The position numbers were made by a program, and so were the translations under genes. The notes beneath the pieces are model-generated. The model saw only the letters and a program-made list of their open reading frames with translations, was not told the DNA's origin and did no database searches. A DNA stretch of 64,000 nucleotides. It comes from Larix kaempferi (lineage: Eukaryota; Streptophyta; Pinopsida; Pinales; Pinaceae). The stretch spans positions 14,941,001-15,005,000 of the forward strand of contig BSBM01000151.1 of assembly GCA_027924585.1 (NCBI GenBank), written 5' to 3'. Below, in pieces: positions 1 to 11,619 of this stretch. The first letter of the stretch is position 1. Each line of letters begins with the position of its first letter.

Positions 1-59
1 CATGGATGTGGATGTAAGCGCTGGATAATGAGCATCAGGATGATGTTCTGGTTTCTGCT

Positions 60-660
60 TGGATATGATCAGTTGGATCATTTTTATGTATGTATGTATG
101 CATCATGTTGGATGTTGGATATGATCAGTTGGATCATTTTTATGTATGTATGTACGCATCATGTTGGATGCTGGATATGATCAGTTGGATCATTTATATG
201 TACGCATCATGTTGGATGTTGGATATGATCAGTTGGATCATGTGTATGTATTTTTGTATATGCATCATGTTGGATGCTTGGACCATGTATCTGTATATGT
301 ATCAGGTGGATACATTGTATGATCAGGTGGATCATGTATGGTGATATGTATCATGTATTTATATTTGTATCAGGTGGATACATTGTATGATCAAGAGGAT
401 CATCTATGATGATATGTATCAGGTAGATACTTGGTATGCATCAGGTAGATTCATTGTATGATCAGGATGATCATGGATGGCGAGCTTCAGGATGTTGCTC
501 CAGATGACATGCAACAGGATGTTGCAGTGATGATGATCAGGATGATCATGGATGACGAGCTTCAGGATGTTGCTCCAGATGACATGCAGCAGGATGTTGC
601 AGTGATGATGATCAGGATGATCATGGGTACATCAGGATGATGTATGATGAGTATCAGGTT
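60..660 (+). repeat. GATCAG/GGATCA tandem array in copia 3' UTR
   Basis: The stretch is built from degenerate short units around the motifs GATCAGTTGGATCA and GATCAGGTGGATCA, separated by ATG- and TAT-rich spacers of variable length. From 460 the pattern becomes a cleaner 75-bp unit, with copies starting at 460, 535 and 610 (the third partial). The open frames across it only reflect the repeat. The same array type is at 45360-45860 in the complete family A element, so it belongs to the element and not to the flank. Confidence 0.85.
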
Positions 661-698
661 GATACTCTATGGCCATGGATCAGGTTGTGCAGATGAGC

Positions 699-1232
699 AT
701 GTAATCCGGTGCCCTGGGAGATTTGCAGATAGTCTTTCGAGGTTTTGCCTATGGCATGTAATTCGGTGCCCTGGGATATCTGGCAAATGCTCTTTCGAGG
801 TTTTGCTCTAGAAGGACATATAATTCGGTTCCCTGGGAGATTTGCAGATAGTCTTTCGAGGTTTTGCCTATGGCATGTAATTCGGTGCCCTGGGGTATCT
901 GGCAGATGCTCTTTTGAGGTTTTGTCCTATGGCATATAATTCGGTTCCCTGGGAGATCCGATAGGTTGGGCTGTGTGCCCGTAATCAGTCCTGGGATGCT
1001 CTTGCGAGGTTTTTCCATGACCACATGTAATTCGTTGCCCTGGGAGATCCTATAGGTAGAGTTGTGTGCTCGTAACAGCCTGGGATGCTCTTGCGAGGTT
1101 TTGTGGTGAGGTCACATGTAATTCGTTGCCTTGGGAGATCCTATAGGTAGAGCTGTGTGCTCGTAATAGCCTAGGATGCTCTTTCAAGGTTTTGTGATGC
1201 ACGCAATAAGTCCTAAGGATTCCACAGTATGG
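699..1232 (+). repeat. Second tandem array of the copia 3' UTR
   Basis: Units of about 65 to 95 bp repeat the pattern CATGTAATTCGGTGCCCTGG, then GAGATTTGC or GAGATCC, then GCTCTTTCGAGGTTTTG. At least seven copies are visible, at about 699, 757, 820, 877, 938, 1024 and 1115. Later copies carry an extra segment resembling TAGGTAGAGTTGTGTGCTCG. The homologous array in the complete element is at 45890-46440, with different copy number and sequence drift. Confidence 0.8.
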
Positions 1233-1446
1233 CCAGTGATGATGAAGACCTGCAGGTGGTGGGCCTACATCCAGTATGAAAAAGGACTGGCTCTGTAGAA
1301 CTTTCTATGACGAGTAGAGTCAGAGATTGGTTGAGATAGCAGCAGCAGTGACGATGATGATGACGTTGCATCGATGACGATGATCCAGAGAAGAAGACTT
1401 GTCTAGCAGATCTGTGTGAAGAAATACCTTCCTAGTTAAGAGGGAG

Positions 1447-2045
1447 TGTTGATGTATATGTAACTTCGGAATGTATTTCATCTGTGTATTTTATATATAT
1501 TTATTGTATCCTTATAAGAGATGTGTTATTCCTCTATAAGGAAGTGTCGTCATGTGGATTGACAAGTGTCGCAAGTGTGTGTACTTGCCTATGGGTTATT
1601 AGACCACCATGTGGGGTTGGCACGGAATTATATATAATATAATGTGGATGTATCTAACTAGACAAGTCGGCCCCATAAGGTCACTGGGCAAAAAGGTGAG
1701 TATAAATAGAGATAGGAGATCTCTATTTTACTCACTCGGAAAAGTAACTCACACTCACTCTCAAAAGTGGCGCACTAGTGAGGAAGAGGAGGATCATCTG
1801 CTAGGAGACTATCTCAGTGTTATTTGGTTGTATTTTGGTTGAGCCATTGCTCTCTCTATCTTTGAGGAAGTTGTGGGGTTTTTCGCCTTAGGGTTTTCCC
1901 CACGGAAACTCTGTGTCTCTTGTATTTATGCTTTTGATTCTTGTGATGCTTGATATATTGTGATTGTCATGCATTGATATACTATAGATGTTATTCTCTC
2001 AGCAAAGATCCTAGAGTATTGTGAATTAATGCTCAAAATTCAACA
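1447..2045 (+). repeat. 3' LTR of copia family A
   Basis: The LTR is 599 bp, begins TGTTGATG and ends TTCAACA. It lies directly after the purine tract AAGAGGGAG (1438-1446). It aligns along its length with the LTRs at 40059-40650 and 46675-47263. A TATA box (TATAAATA) lies at 1701-1708, and the U5 side is T-rich with GTGTCTCTTG. The ORF at 1609-1842 is inside the LTR and is not a gene. Confidence 0.9.
1701..1708 (+). promoter_or_regulatory. LTR TATA box
   Basis: TATAAATA sits 254 bp into the LTR, at the same place as in the two LTRs of the complete element (40301 and 46917). It is the likely core promoter for the element's transcript. Confidence 0.65.
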
Positions 2046-2464
2046 GTAAATCCAGTTATTTATACAGTGATTTATCTAGTTTCAAACCCTATTGAAAGCC
2101 TTTTTATTACCCTATATAAAGCCTTATTTTATCCATTGAATGTATATATGTGTTTTGAAATCATCTATTTTTCTGATAGTTTTGAAATCATGAGACTTAT
2201 ATATATATATATATACACTTTAAGTCAGTTCTATATCAATCTCTTGAGGAAGCCCGTAGGTCAGACTCAAGTATTGATCTTTTCGAGCTAGGGTAATATT
2301 GAGGCCAAATAAACAGGAGAGAGGGTTTTCTTGAGTTCGAAAGATAAGCGTATAACCTTACATAAATTTATTCTCTAGTTGGTTGTAAGGTTGACGAGAG
2401 ATAAATTTAGTAAAATATTGTACAAACTCATTATCAAAATTGTAATTTGTTATTGTCAGTGTGA
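2046..2464. other. Unassigned flank between copia and CACTA-like end
   Basis: The stretch is AT-rich, with a short (TA)n run at 2201-2217. I see no gene, LTR or recognisable domain. It may be interior DNA of the CACTA-like element whose right end is at 2749, but I cannot prove this. Confidence 0.4.
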
Positions 2465-2749
2465 CACAACTAAAAATGGCTAAGACAAACGACTAATTCA
2501 CATTAATCGTTGTTAGTTAGTCATATTTATATTCTCATGACTAAATTAGTCATTTATGTTAGTCATTTTTATTTTAGTCACTTGTTATCTAGTCATATAT
2601 TTTACCCCGTGACTAAATTAGTCATTTATCTTAGTCGTTTTTTGTTGGCTTATATAAAATTGCTCAATTTTAGTCATTTATCCCTTGAAAAAACAATGGT
2701 GACTAACGTTTTTAGTCGCCTAGTCACTTATCTCTCATTTTGTACTAGT
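2465..2749 (-). mobile_element. CACTA-like transposon terminus or short derivative
   Basis: Read on the minus strand, the sequence starts CACTAGTACAAAATGAGAG, a plant CACTA (En/Spm) style terminus. It is followed by many copies of GACTAA and its complement TTAGTC (about every 20-30 bp), as in the subterminal repeats of that superfamily. At the other side, CACAACTAAAAATGG then CGACTAA looks like a degenerate inverted terminus, which would give an element of about 285 bp. No transposase is visible. The 3-bp flanks (TGA left, TCG right) do not match, so this could instead be one end of a larger element. Confidence 0.5.
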
Positions 2750-4079
2750 GTCGCTTGGTATATCCTTCCATTGTACCAAGCACTCTTTGATAGTTCTGCT
2801 CCTTAATCTTCTTTCCCTTGTCTTCAAAATTCTTTCTGGAACAAGCATGAGCTTACCTTCATCATCCAAAGGAGGAAGTGTTTTTGAAATGACAACTTGC
2901 TGACCAATATCCTTATTGAGACATGAAACATGAAATACATTGTGGATTTTACTTCCTTCTGGAAGTTCTAGCTCATATGCTACCTCCCCAACCTTCCGAA
3001 CTACCTTGCATGGGCCATAGTATCTTGGTTTTAGCTTCTCTGCTCCCTTCTTTTTCAAAGTTGTTAATTTATATGGATGCAACCTCAAATATACCAAATC
3101 ATTTATTTGAAAGTTCATTTCTTCCCTATGTTGATACGCATATTGTTTTTATTGATTTTGGGCAACCTGCAAGTTGTCTTTCAAAAGATTTAAAATTCCT
3201 TGGCTCTCTTCCACCCAATCTTTAGCTTTTGAGGTTCTACTATCACCAAAAATATGCTCAACAAAGGTGAGTGCTTCATAACCATATAATGATTTGAGAG
3301 GAGACATTCCTATTATCATATGAAAAGTGGTGTTGTAGCAAAACTCACCCAAGTGTAGCCATTTTACCCATGATTTTTGCTTCTCTCCCACATAGTTCCT
3401 TAGGTACCCTTCCAACCATTGATTCACTCTCTCTATTTGGACATCAATTTTTGGATGATAGCTTTTTCTTGGATTCAATTGAGTGCCCACCAATCTGAAA
3501 ATTTCTTGCCAAAAAGCACCCATGAATCTGCTATCTCTATCACTTACAATGTTCTTGGGAAGCCCATGCAATCTAAAGATTTATTTAAAAAAAACATTAA
3601 CCACTTGTGAAACACTAAAAGATGATGTAACAACAAAGAAATGAACAAATTTGGTCATCCTATCCACTACCAAATATATGCAATCATTTCCCAAATATTT
3701 GGGCAAACCTGTGATGAAGTCCATTGAGATACTCTCCCATTTTTGTTCTAGAATGGGCAATGGTTGCAATAAACCAGCTAGGCATGTGAGTTCAGATTTG
3801 TTTTTCTAACATACCTTACATTAATTCACATATTTTAGAACATATTCCTTCATCCCTTTCCAAAAATACCTTTTCCTTAATTGCCTATAATTTTTGAAGA
3901 TCCCCGGATGGCCAGCTAGGGGGGAATCATGTGCTTCTTGCAAAATCTTGTACTTGATTTTTGAATTTGGAACCAAATAATTTCTGCCCTTATAATATAT
4001 CAGCCCATTCAAAATCCTATAGTTATCCTCCCCTTTTACCCCATCTAACACATCACAAGCAAAACTATCTTTGACATAT
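2750..4079 (-). pseudogene. Integrase and chromodomain remnant (Ty3/gypsy)
   Basis: Integrase would join element cDNA to host DNA. The zinc-binding part lies at about 3790-3910 (HDSPLAGHPG then CKVC, with a stop between). The catalytic core is at 3149-3769 and shows [10 protein letters not shown] with the first Asp, SDRDSRFMGAFW with the second and IERVNQWLEG with the catalytic Glu. All three acidic residues are still there, but a stop near 3580 splits the core. The C-terminal part (2750-3118) has the LVYLRLHPYK segment, the FHVSCL motif and the start of a chromodomain ending LVQWKDIPSD. The rest of the chromodomain is lost at the CACTA-like junction. Confidence 0.9.
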
Positions 4080-5345
4080 TCAACCATTAGCATGTTTTTC
4101 CAATCTTTTGAAATGTCCATGAGAGAAAAAGAAGATCTTCTAGATAATGCATCTGCTACAATTTTATTCTTTCCTTTTACATATTCAATATCAAAATCAA
4201 AATCTTGGATCTTGCTTACCCACTTTTGTTTCCTTTCATTAAGATCATTTTGGGTGAGGAAGTGCTTTAGACTATTGTGATCAGTTTTCACCACAAACTT
4301 GTTTCCCACCAATTATTGTCTAAACTTGGCCAAGGCATGCATTATGGCCAACATTTCTTTGTTATATATGGAGTAAATATTATCATATGGCTGCAACTTT
4401 CTTCTCTCAAAGGCTATAGGGTGTTGATTTTTCGTTAGGACAACCCCTATTCCTTCACCTGAAGCATCACATTCCAAAACAAAAGGTTTAGAAAAATTAG
4501 GTAATGAAAGTACTGGAAAACTACTCATTACCTCTTTAATTTTTTGGAATTCCTTTTCAGCCTCTTAATCACACTTGAAATCATCTTTCTTTCTCAAATC
4601 AGTGAGTCGAGAAGTCAATTTGCAGAACCCTTTCACACACTTCCTGTAATAGGTGCATATTCCAATGAAGCCTATTAATTCTGTGATGTTTTTGGGTGTT
4701 GGCCATTCAAGGATCGCCCTTATTTTTTCCATGTGCACTTTCACTCCTTCTTGTCCAATAATGTTCCCTAAGATACAAGAGTTACTTCATCCCAAATTCA
4801 TATTTAGAAAACTTAGCAAACAAGGACTGTTCATGCAAAATTTTCAGCACAACCTCTAAATGATGCAAATGCTCTTTCCAAGTTTTGTTGTAAATGAGAA
4901 TGTCATCAAAGAAAACCAAAATAAACTTTCTAAGATGCTTGAAAAATATCCTATCCATGCATGCTTGGAATGTGGCTGGAGCATTAGTTAATCCAAAAGA
5001 CATAACAAGAAACTCAAAGTGGCCATAGTGACATCTAAAAGCCGTCTTTTGCACATCTTCCTTCATTTGAATTTGATGGTAACCTGATCTAAGATCAATT
5101 TTGAGGAAATATTTTTCCCCAAATAGCTCATCCATGAGCTCATCATTTCTAGGGATAGGATACCTATTCTTGATTGTCTTCTTGTTGAAAGCTCTAAAGT
5201 CTATGCACATCCTTAAGGTTCCATCTTTTTTCTTCATCAACACTACTAAAGAGGCATAAGGGATAGAGCTTGGTCTAATGAGTCCCAACTCTAGGAGTTC
5301 TTGGATGGCCTTTTCAATTTCATCTCTGAATTTTTTTGGATGTCT
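4080..5345 (-). pseudogene. Reverse transcriptase and RNase H remnant (Ty3/gypsy)
   Basis: Reverse transcriptase copies element RNA into cDNA, and RNase H removes the template. The RT fingers and palm lie at 4782-5288, with KKDGTLRMCIDFRAFNKK, YFLKIDLRSGYHQ, FGLTNAPATFQ and the active site VFFDDILIY. The connecting thumb region (4530-4780) is frameshifted and has stops. RNase H occupies 4080-4528, with FVLECDASGEGIGVVL, IYNKEMLAI and KTDHNSLKHFL; a stop interrupts it at about 4313. The ADALSRR motif marks its end. Lengths and order match the homologous region of the plus-strand element, so the losses are local. Confidence 0.93.
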
Positions 5346-5447
5346 ATAGGGTGGTATTTGGATGGGTTAAGTACCCTCCTCCAAAACAATGTTGTGCTCA
5401 ACCCCCCTATCAGGTGGTCTACCATGTGGAAGGTCTCCAAAAACTTT

Positions 5448-7406
5448 TTAATACTTTTGTAGTAGTTCCTCTATCTCCTTTGGGTGTTCAACAACCTTTA
5501 TGTTTGGCTTGGGAGAGGTGATGAAACATTCAACAGCCCATTCTATGTCTCCATTCCTCAATATGGATCTCATACTATGGGAGGTCACTACTTGATTCGG
5601 ATAGGTGTGTTGCCCTCTCACAACCCTTAGTAATCCTTCCAAATCTTGGAATTTCATTTCAAGAATTTGATAGTTCACTGTATGCTCCCATATAGAGTAT
5701 AGCCATTGCACTCCCAATACCACATTATTATCAGCAACATCAACCACATAATAATTATCAGAAAAAGTGTAATTACCCTATGGTGATTTGCAGCTTTGGA
5801 ACCCATGTTTTGCACTCCATAGTGTTGTGACCTGGAATGATGATTGTGAAGCAATCGAATGGCTCAGTACGTATCTTACTTCTCTATACCATGTCTGCAT
5901 CGATGAATTTTTGTGTCAATCTTCCATCTACCAATACCAAGGCCCTTTGTCCTAGTACCACTCCCTTGCATCGAATAGTGTGATAACAAAGCACCATTAA
6001 AAGTACTGCCATCCTTGCTTTATCAGGTGAAGGATGATTTTCTTCTGGTTTCCCTTCTTCTACTATATCATAGCCCTCTTCTTGATCTGAAATATGTCCT
6101 TCTTCCTCCATACCCCCTTCATACTCATCATTATCAGAAAATAATTAAATGTATTGTGCTTTTCCATTAGTACATTTATGCCCTGGTGCCCATGGTTGAA
6201 AGCATGTGTAACACCATTTTTTTCTTCTAAGTTCTTCCCCGTTTAGTCCTTCTTTATTATTATTTTCAAATGCACGTATTTTCCAAGGATTCTTTTCAAA
6301 TGCATCTCTTTTCCGAGGCTTCTTTTAAAATCTGAATTTGGAAGGAAAGTTAGGCTTGGGAGGAAACCTTGTCCTGGGTAGCACATTTTGTAGATCTCTT
6401 GTCAAGTTCATGGCATCCTTCAATGAATTTGGTTTGTGGGAATTAACTAAACCTTTGAAGGGTTCATCCAAACCTTCAGTAAAGAGTAATACTAACCTCA
6501 CAATAGATATATCAGCCACCTTAACTGATAATTTTTGGAATTCCAACATACACTCAGCAGGGGTTCTAGCTTGCTTCAATTGGGCTAGTTCTTTGAAAGG
6601 CAATTCTGGGTATTTTTGCTCAATTCTTTCTAATAAACTATCAAAAAATTATCCATATGTTTTAACCTGATCATGTCCCAAGTTTTTCAGACCATGAAAC
6701 AACCAATCATTGGCTTCCCCTTCAAGATGCAAAATGGTCATTTTTAAAGCATCCTCTTCCACCATTGGATTCAACTGAAATACACATCTAGTTTTTGTAC
6801 CCAAGTACTTGCAGAACTTTGAGATGAGCCATCAAAGGGTGGAAGTGGAATTTTACTTATGGAATAATTCAATTCTCTATTGTGAAAGGGATTCCTATTA
6901 CCTTCCCTCATTTTGAGCTTGTTTGAGACACTAAACTATTGATCAATTGGTAGGGTACTTCTGCAATCTTCACTCAATTTTTTCCATTCGATTAGAATCT
7001 CTTGCATATCATATGGAGTATTAATATTTTCTTTGGAATCAAAAAATTTAGGTGTGGTAGGCCTTGATGCACTCTAAAATTCATTGGGTCTATTATGAGG
7101 TCCTATCTTTGAGAAGATATTTTCACCCATTGCCTTATTTTCCTCGAAATGTGAACTACTGTTGTGTCCTCTTTCCCCTTTGCTTCCAAGTTGGCTAGCC
7201 AACAATTCGAATCCTTTAATTGTATGTTTGGTCATCTATTCAAAGATTCATTTCATGATTTTCCTAAAGCCCTCACTATCATATGACGTTCCCTGCTCCT
7301 TAGCCATAGTTTCCTCAAAATGCACTTATTTTCCTACTTCCTCCTCTTCAACAAAAGTAATTATGTTTTCAATGTCTAAGGGTGGTCCCTGACTTCTTTT
7401 CCTCAT
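5448..7406 (-). pseudogene. Gag and protease remnant (Ty3/gypsy)
   Basis: Gag would form the particle that packages element RNA. The likely start is the ATG complementary to 7404-7406, about 33 bases past the primer site; it opens MRKRSQGPPLD and a stop follows soon. The Gag domain shows LHLEGEANDWLFHGLKN (about 6680-6740) and continues through 6325-6603. A zinc knuckle of the CYTCFQPWAPGHKC type is at about 6175-6225. The protease region reads LVDGRLTQKFID near 5900-5945, where the related element has LVDGGATHNFID, so the active-site loop is altered. The segment at 5448-5747 (VVLGVQWL) is the downstream protease-to-RT linker. Several stops interrupt the region. Confidence 0.85.
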
Positions 7407-7438
7407 AAATAAAAAACCAAATCAGGTTCCAAGATCAT

Positions 7439-7450
7439 GCTCTAATACCA
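7439..7450 (-). other. Primer binding site
   Basis: The minus strand reads TGGTATTAGAGC, one base from the plant initiator-Met tRNA complement TGGTATCAGAGC. It is separated from the LTR by two bases. It fixes the inner edge of the 5' LTR at 7453. Confidence 0.8.
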
Positions 7451-7452
7451 AT

Positions 7453-9203
7453 TGTAATTTTTTTTTTTAGAAATTTATTAAAATGGTGAAAATTTCAATT
7501 TTTCCACTAGTTCGACCCTTGACTAGTATTGGTTTCTTAGTCTCCAAATGGCTCCAAATTCTCCCAAATTTTCACAGAAGGTATATGGATCGTATTAGGA
7601 CATGATTATGAGTTTCAGGGATGATTTAGTGTCTTAAAAAGGATTCTTCAACTCTCCTTTGAACTCTGGACAAAGTAGGGGACTTGACTACCAATTTGGG
7701 GTTCAATTCCCTCAGGGGTAGGTGCTGAATATGGATCTCCAAATTATATTGGACACTCTCAAATTTCAGAATAGAAGTATGGGAAATCTAGGGTATATCA
7801 ATATGATTTCATGTGCATCACCATTAATTTTATTAAGTCTGATACAACACTTTCAAATCAGATACAAAAGGACTAGTTTCGAACTTGGGGGAAATGATAA
7901 GCAATCTTCTCCAAATGCTATGAAACTGAATGATATGACTCCAAAATCTTATGCACTGAACATGAAACTTGTATAACACATACAGTCCATACATCATAAA
8001 TTCATCATTGGTTCACTTTTCCATTCGAATATATTAACATATCATTGGCATACATCAACATACTGGGGAAAATGGCACCATTTGCTCATTAATGATCAGA
8101 TTTACATAGTTCCACTTGGAATATTGACCTGAAGCTATTCGGAATATGAATAACAAAGAATTTAAATCATATGATAAAATAATGGTTCATTATAAGCTCC
8201 CCCAAATAGAACAACAGCTCACCAAGTGCGCAATTCCTCAAGGATCATGAATATGCTGAGAAAACTTAAAATGGTTGGAGAAAAAAGATGAACTATAAGT
8301 GACCACGAGCTTCCCTCTAGCTTGAAACTGCAACATATGAATCCATTAAAGCTCCAAATGAGAGCTCTGAATTGCCTTTCCAATTACCAACTAGGATGGA
8401 AATCTTTCACCCTTGAAATTGGTGCTAAGGCAAGTAGAGTAGCACTCCACTTGCTCTCCTCTCAAATGAAAATTATGAAAATGATCAAAATCCCTTATAT
8501 TACTTGATATATTTATTTTATAAACATCCTTAGCCTTCTAAGGTTCAAATTCAATCCATTAAATCCAAGCCAATTCGAATTAGGGAGGGAGTCAAGATTG
8601 GCCACTTGTCTTCCACCTTCCACCAATTCGAGTCAGAATCTCTTGGGCTTCTCTAACTCCCATGAACGCTCACTTGGATGCTATTTTTAGGACTGACATG
8701 TCATCTTGGTCATATGTCAGCAATCAGGTCTGAATTTGTCATAGGTGTCATAGCATCTTCATCATTGTTGTCATAGAGGTTAGGGAATCTAGCCCAAGTG
8801 TCCAAGAACCTCTCATTTGACTCTTCCTCTTCCATGGGAGTTACACTTCCATCCCAATTCGAGCTATGATGCATATTTCCAAGTTTATGAGCCTTCCAAA
8901 TCATCCCAAGAATGTTGGACTTCTTATGGAGTCGAATTGACAAGAGGAGGATGCCATGTGGCATAGAAAATCTAGCTTGTGTGGGTTCCACATCCTCCAT
9001 GTGTCTTCATGATCAATTGCCACTTTGATTTTCCCTTGTATTTATTTATTTAGCTCCTTTATTAAATATTTATGACATTATAATGTCCAAACATCATTTA
9101 TTATCCCCCTTATTTGAAATCCTAATGTCTCCATCGAACCTAGGGAACTAGTAGGATTGGTGGAACTTTCCTATTATGAATTTATTGGTATGGGGACAAT
9201 ACA
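7453..9203 (-). repeat. 5' LTR of minus-strand gypsy element
   Basis: The LTR is 1751 bp and, on the plus strand, runs from TGTAATTT to GACAATACA. Its outer two thirds match the isolated LTR at 31187-32954: shared blocks include the CTTCCTCTTCCATGGGAGTT segment, the ATCAGGTCTGAATTTGTCAT segment and GGGAACTAGTA near the end. ORFs inside it (7722-7976, 8322-8507, 8710-9000) are not genes. Confidence 0.82.
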
Positions 9204-11600
9204 ACTCCAAACAAAAAGCCCTAATTATTGCACTTAGGTGGTTCTATCTCCAAGTGTTTATCAAGTAGATGGTTTCATAACCATTTATGTCGAGCACACA
9301 TATTCAAGCAACGATTCGAGTAGGGAATCCCAAATTTTCCAAGATAATCTTCTTTCAAGGAAACTCCATTTTCACTCTCGAGTATAACACCCTTCCTAAA
9401 ACTATACACCCTAGGTTAGGGAGGCACAAATACACATGTTCCAAGCACCCTAACCACACCAAACATAAATCCCTCATTATTGGACTTAGGTGGTGCTATT
9501 TTCGAGTCCAAGGGTTAAGAAATTAGATGGTTACATAACCATTTCTGTTGAGTGCACTTCTCCAGGATACAACCCAATTAAGGTGTCCAACATGTTCCAC
9601 GGTGGGAATGCACATGCCCAAATGCACCAACTCATCCACCCCACCTATTTTCATGCAACACATGCACCCTCCTAGCAATGTATCTCCAATGTACCATACT
9701 TTTCCATGTGTCAAAAGTAGATGGAAAAACACTACAAGATAAAAACACCCATCATTGAGACTCTCTTCCATGTCATTGAGCACTAAGCACTGAAATACCT
9801 CTTACCCATAAAAATGGTGTTGACTTTTTGTAACTAAAGGTGGCCTATTGATAACCAATGAAGTTGCATACCATGGTTTTTGTGGATATGTCGATGACGA
9901 TTGTTTTGTTGAAGATTCATGTATTGGTGTAGTAACCATGCTTGCTCAGGACTATAAGAAGAGAGCCAACCGTGGAAGTAGTGTATGACTCAGCAAAGGC
10001 TATCATAATGAAATGGCCAACTATGTCATTTTCAGTGTAGGGTGACTCAACTGTGTTGCTTACAGCATTGTATGGAAATTGGAAAGCAAAAGAGAGCCAA
10101 CTATGTTGCCTGCAGTGTATGGCAAGAGAGAGAGCCATCCGAAGAGTATGTTGTTGTTGTCTATTACATGTCTGTTGTTGAGTAATTCCCGAGGTCGAAG
10201 AGTCTGTCAGTACTGTTGAACAAATATTTTGAACAACTACCTAGTTATATCGTTGGCTATACTACTATGAAGCTAGTATGACCAAACTCTCTATATGCCC
10301 ATAACTCATTGTCATTTCTACATTATTGTTATAATCTTAAGTGTTTAAGATTGACACACATATATATATATATATATCCTACTGGTGTGAAACCTACTAT
10401 TTTTATTTGTTGTTTCTAATACCGAATTGGTTTCACATTATGTTTCTCATTTCTCATTTCTAGTAACATAGCAGTACTACTCATTCCAACAAGTTTGGGC
10501 AATTTATCAGCTACATCTAGTAGTCATACAGATAAGGAAGACGTAAGGTGTATTACATAATCATCACCGTCTGCAAAGAACAAATGGTCATTAGTTAGAA
10601 CATGATTCTCCTCATATTGAAGTACAGACCTAACATCTAACATTGTTATTTCAACATTTTTAGTGTCTTCAAGGTCATTTATAAGATCCACCTCAATCGT
10701 TCTGCAAAGTATTTCCAACTCACTTCAAGTGCAAAGAGTTTTACTCAATGTCATTATGGCTTAGGGACATCATCTCCTGCAGCTTATGGAACCTTTTCAT
10801 ATGCCAAACAATATTATTCCAATTGCAAATATGCATGGTTTTCCTCGGGTCCTGTATTAAGTTCTTTTCTAAGGAAATGGACACAACCTATACTGCCAAG
10901 CTTTCCAAGCACAATCTAGGTTATTGACAAGCTTTCTTGCACAATGTGCTCGGATAATTTCAGCAAGAAAACAGAGTGGGAATTCTTACAATGTGATGCA
11001 AGAAAATTCCAATTCCCTGCTATATTTATCACTTAGGTCTGTAATATGCAAATTAGAATATAACTCGGAGAACCAATTTTCCCATATATCTTCTCATTAA
11101 CTAAAATTACATTAATAGGCATACCTTTCCACTTAGTACTTCAACATAATAGGTTCACATTCCCAATGCATCTCAATAATTGATGTATTCTATCTAATTA
11201 CAGTTTAAAAATGCAGACATGTTGTCTCTTATAATGAATTGAAAAAATTCATTTACTCACCCAGTGCTGACATATTAACATGTTTCAGACATTAACACCA
11301 AAGGATAAACTTCCACTGTCCCCAAAGAATCTTTAAGCTCCAACACAGTGCCAAATGGACAAAATCCAAGCTCCAACAATTTCAATTTCAAATTACGCTT
11401 CCCGCTTTGAAACTCAACTCTAGTGTACAGTCCAACGTTGAACAACCTTCAACATACCTTCAAAAAGGACCTATGTCCACGTAGTTCAGTCGACTTCAAT
11501 ATAGTTCACAGGAGCGTTCTACTTCTCAAGCATTCTTGTTTACGTTCAAGGTGTTTTCCCATCCAATACACATCTATTGTGACACATATTTTATTAAATT
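9204..11600. other. Unassigned DNA with a degenerate 90-bp direct repeat
   Basis: No gene was recognised. Two related segments, 9215-9292 and 9466-9555, share TTATTGxACTTAGGTGGT and then TAGATGGTT-CATAACCATTT, about 250 bp apart. Around 9950-10140 the phrase GAGAGCCA recurs three times. A (TA)n run is at 10359-10377. Short ORFs (for example 10524-10718, minus) show no domain I know. Confidence 0.4.
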
Positions 11601-11619
11601 TGGAAGTATTCTATTACAA

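Larger units (their letters stand above)
1..2045 (+). mobile_element. Ty1/copia family A, 3' end only
   Basis: This is the 3' terminal part of an LTR retrotransposon whose body lies left of the window. Its order (tandem-repeat 3' UTR, a conserved block near 1233-1446, a polypurine tract, then an LTR) matches, segment for segment, the 3' end of the complete element at 40059-47263. The block beginning GATGATGAAGACCTGCAGG is nearly identical in both. No reverse transcriptase or integrase coding remains in the visible part. The downstream flank begins GTAAA, which would be the target duplication, but the left end is not visible to confirm it. Confidence 0.9.
2750..9203 (-). mobile_element. Ty3/gypsy chromovirus, 3'-truncated, minus strand
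   Basis: On the minus strand the order is 5' LTR (9203 to 7453), primer site, gag, protease, reverse transcriptase, RNase H, integrase and a C-terminal chromodomain remnant. This is the Ty3/gypsy order, with a plant chromovirus tail. The element stops inside the chromodomain, where the CACTA-like sequence begins, and no 3' LTR follows. Its proteins are clearly related to the plus-strand element at 17745-26465, but the LTRs differ greatly. All coding segments contain stops or frameshifts, so it is an old, inactive copy. Confidence 0.92.

Noticed and set aside
90-344. ORF with repeated MLDMISWI-like peptide
   Set aside because: It only translates the GATCAG/GGATCA tandem repeat and is not kept as a frame in the other copy.
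460-640. Regular repeats that might suggest a CRISPR array
   Set aside because: The units are head-to-tail copies without unique spacers, sit in a plant retrotransposon 3' UTR and recur in the second family A copy.
1609-1842. 77-codon ORF
   Set aside because: It lies wholly within a copia LTR.
8710-9000. 96-codon minus-strand ORF that looks protein-like
   Set aside because: It lies in a gypsy LTR; the matching region of the isolated LTR (about 32470-32750) is not open.
2750-9203. Possible pararetrovirus (caulimovirid) integration, given the gypsy-like RT
   Set aside because: An LTR, an integrase with a DDE triad and a chromodomain are present; there is no movement-protein-like frame. It is an ordinary Ty3/gypsy element.
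10524-10718. Minus-strand 64-codon ORF with acidic residues
   Set aside because: It reads somewhat like protein, but there is no motif, no neighbouring exon and no repeat of it elsewhere in the window.
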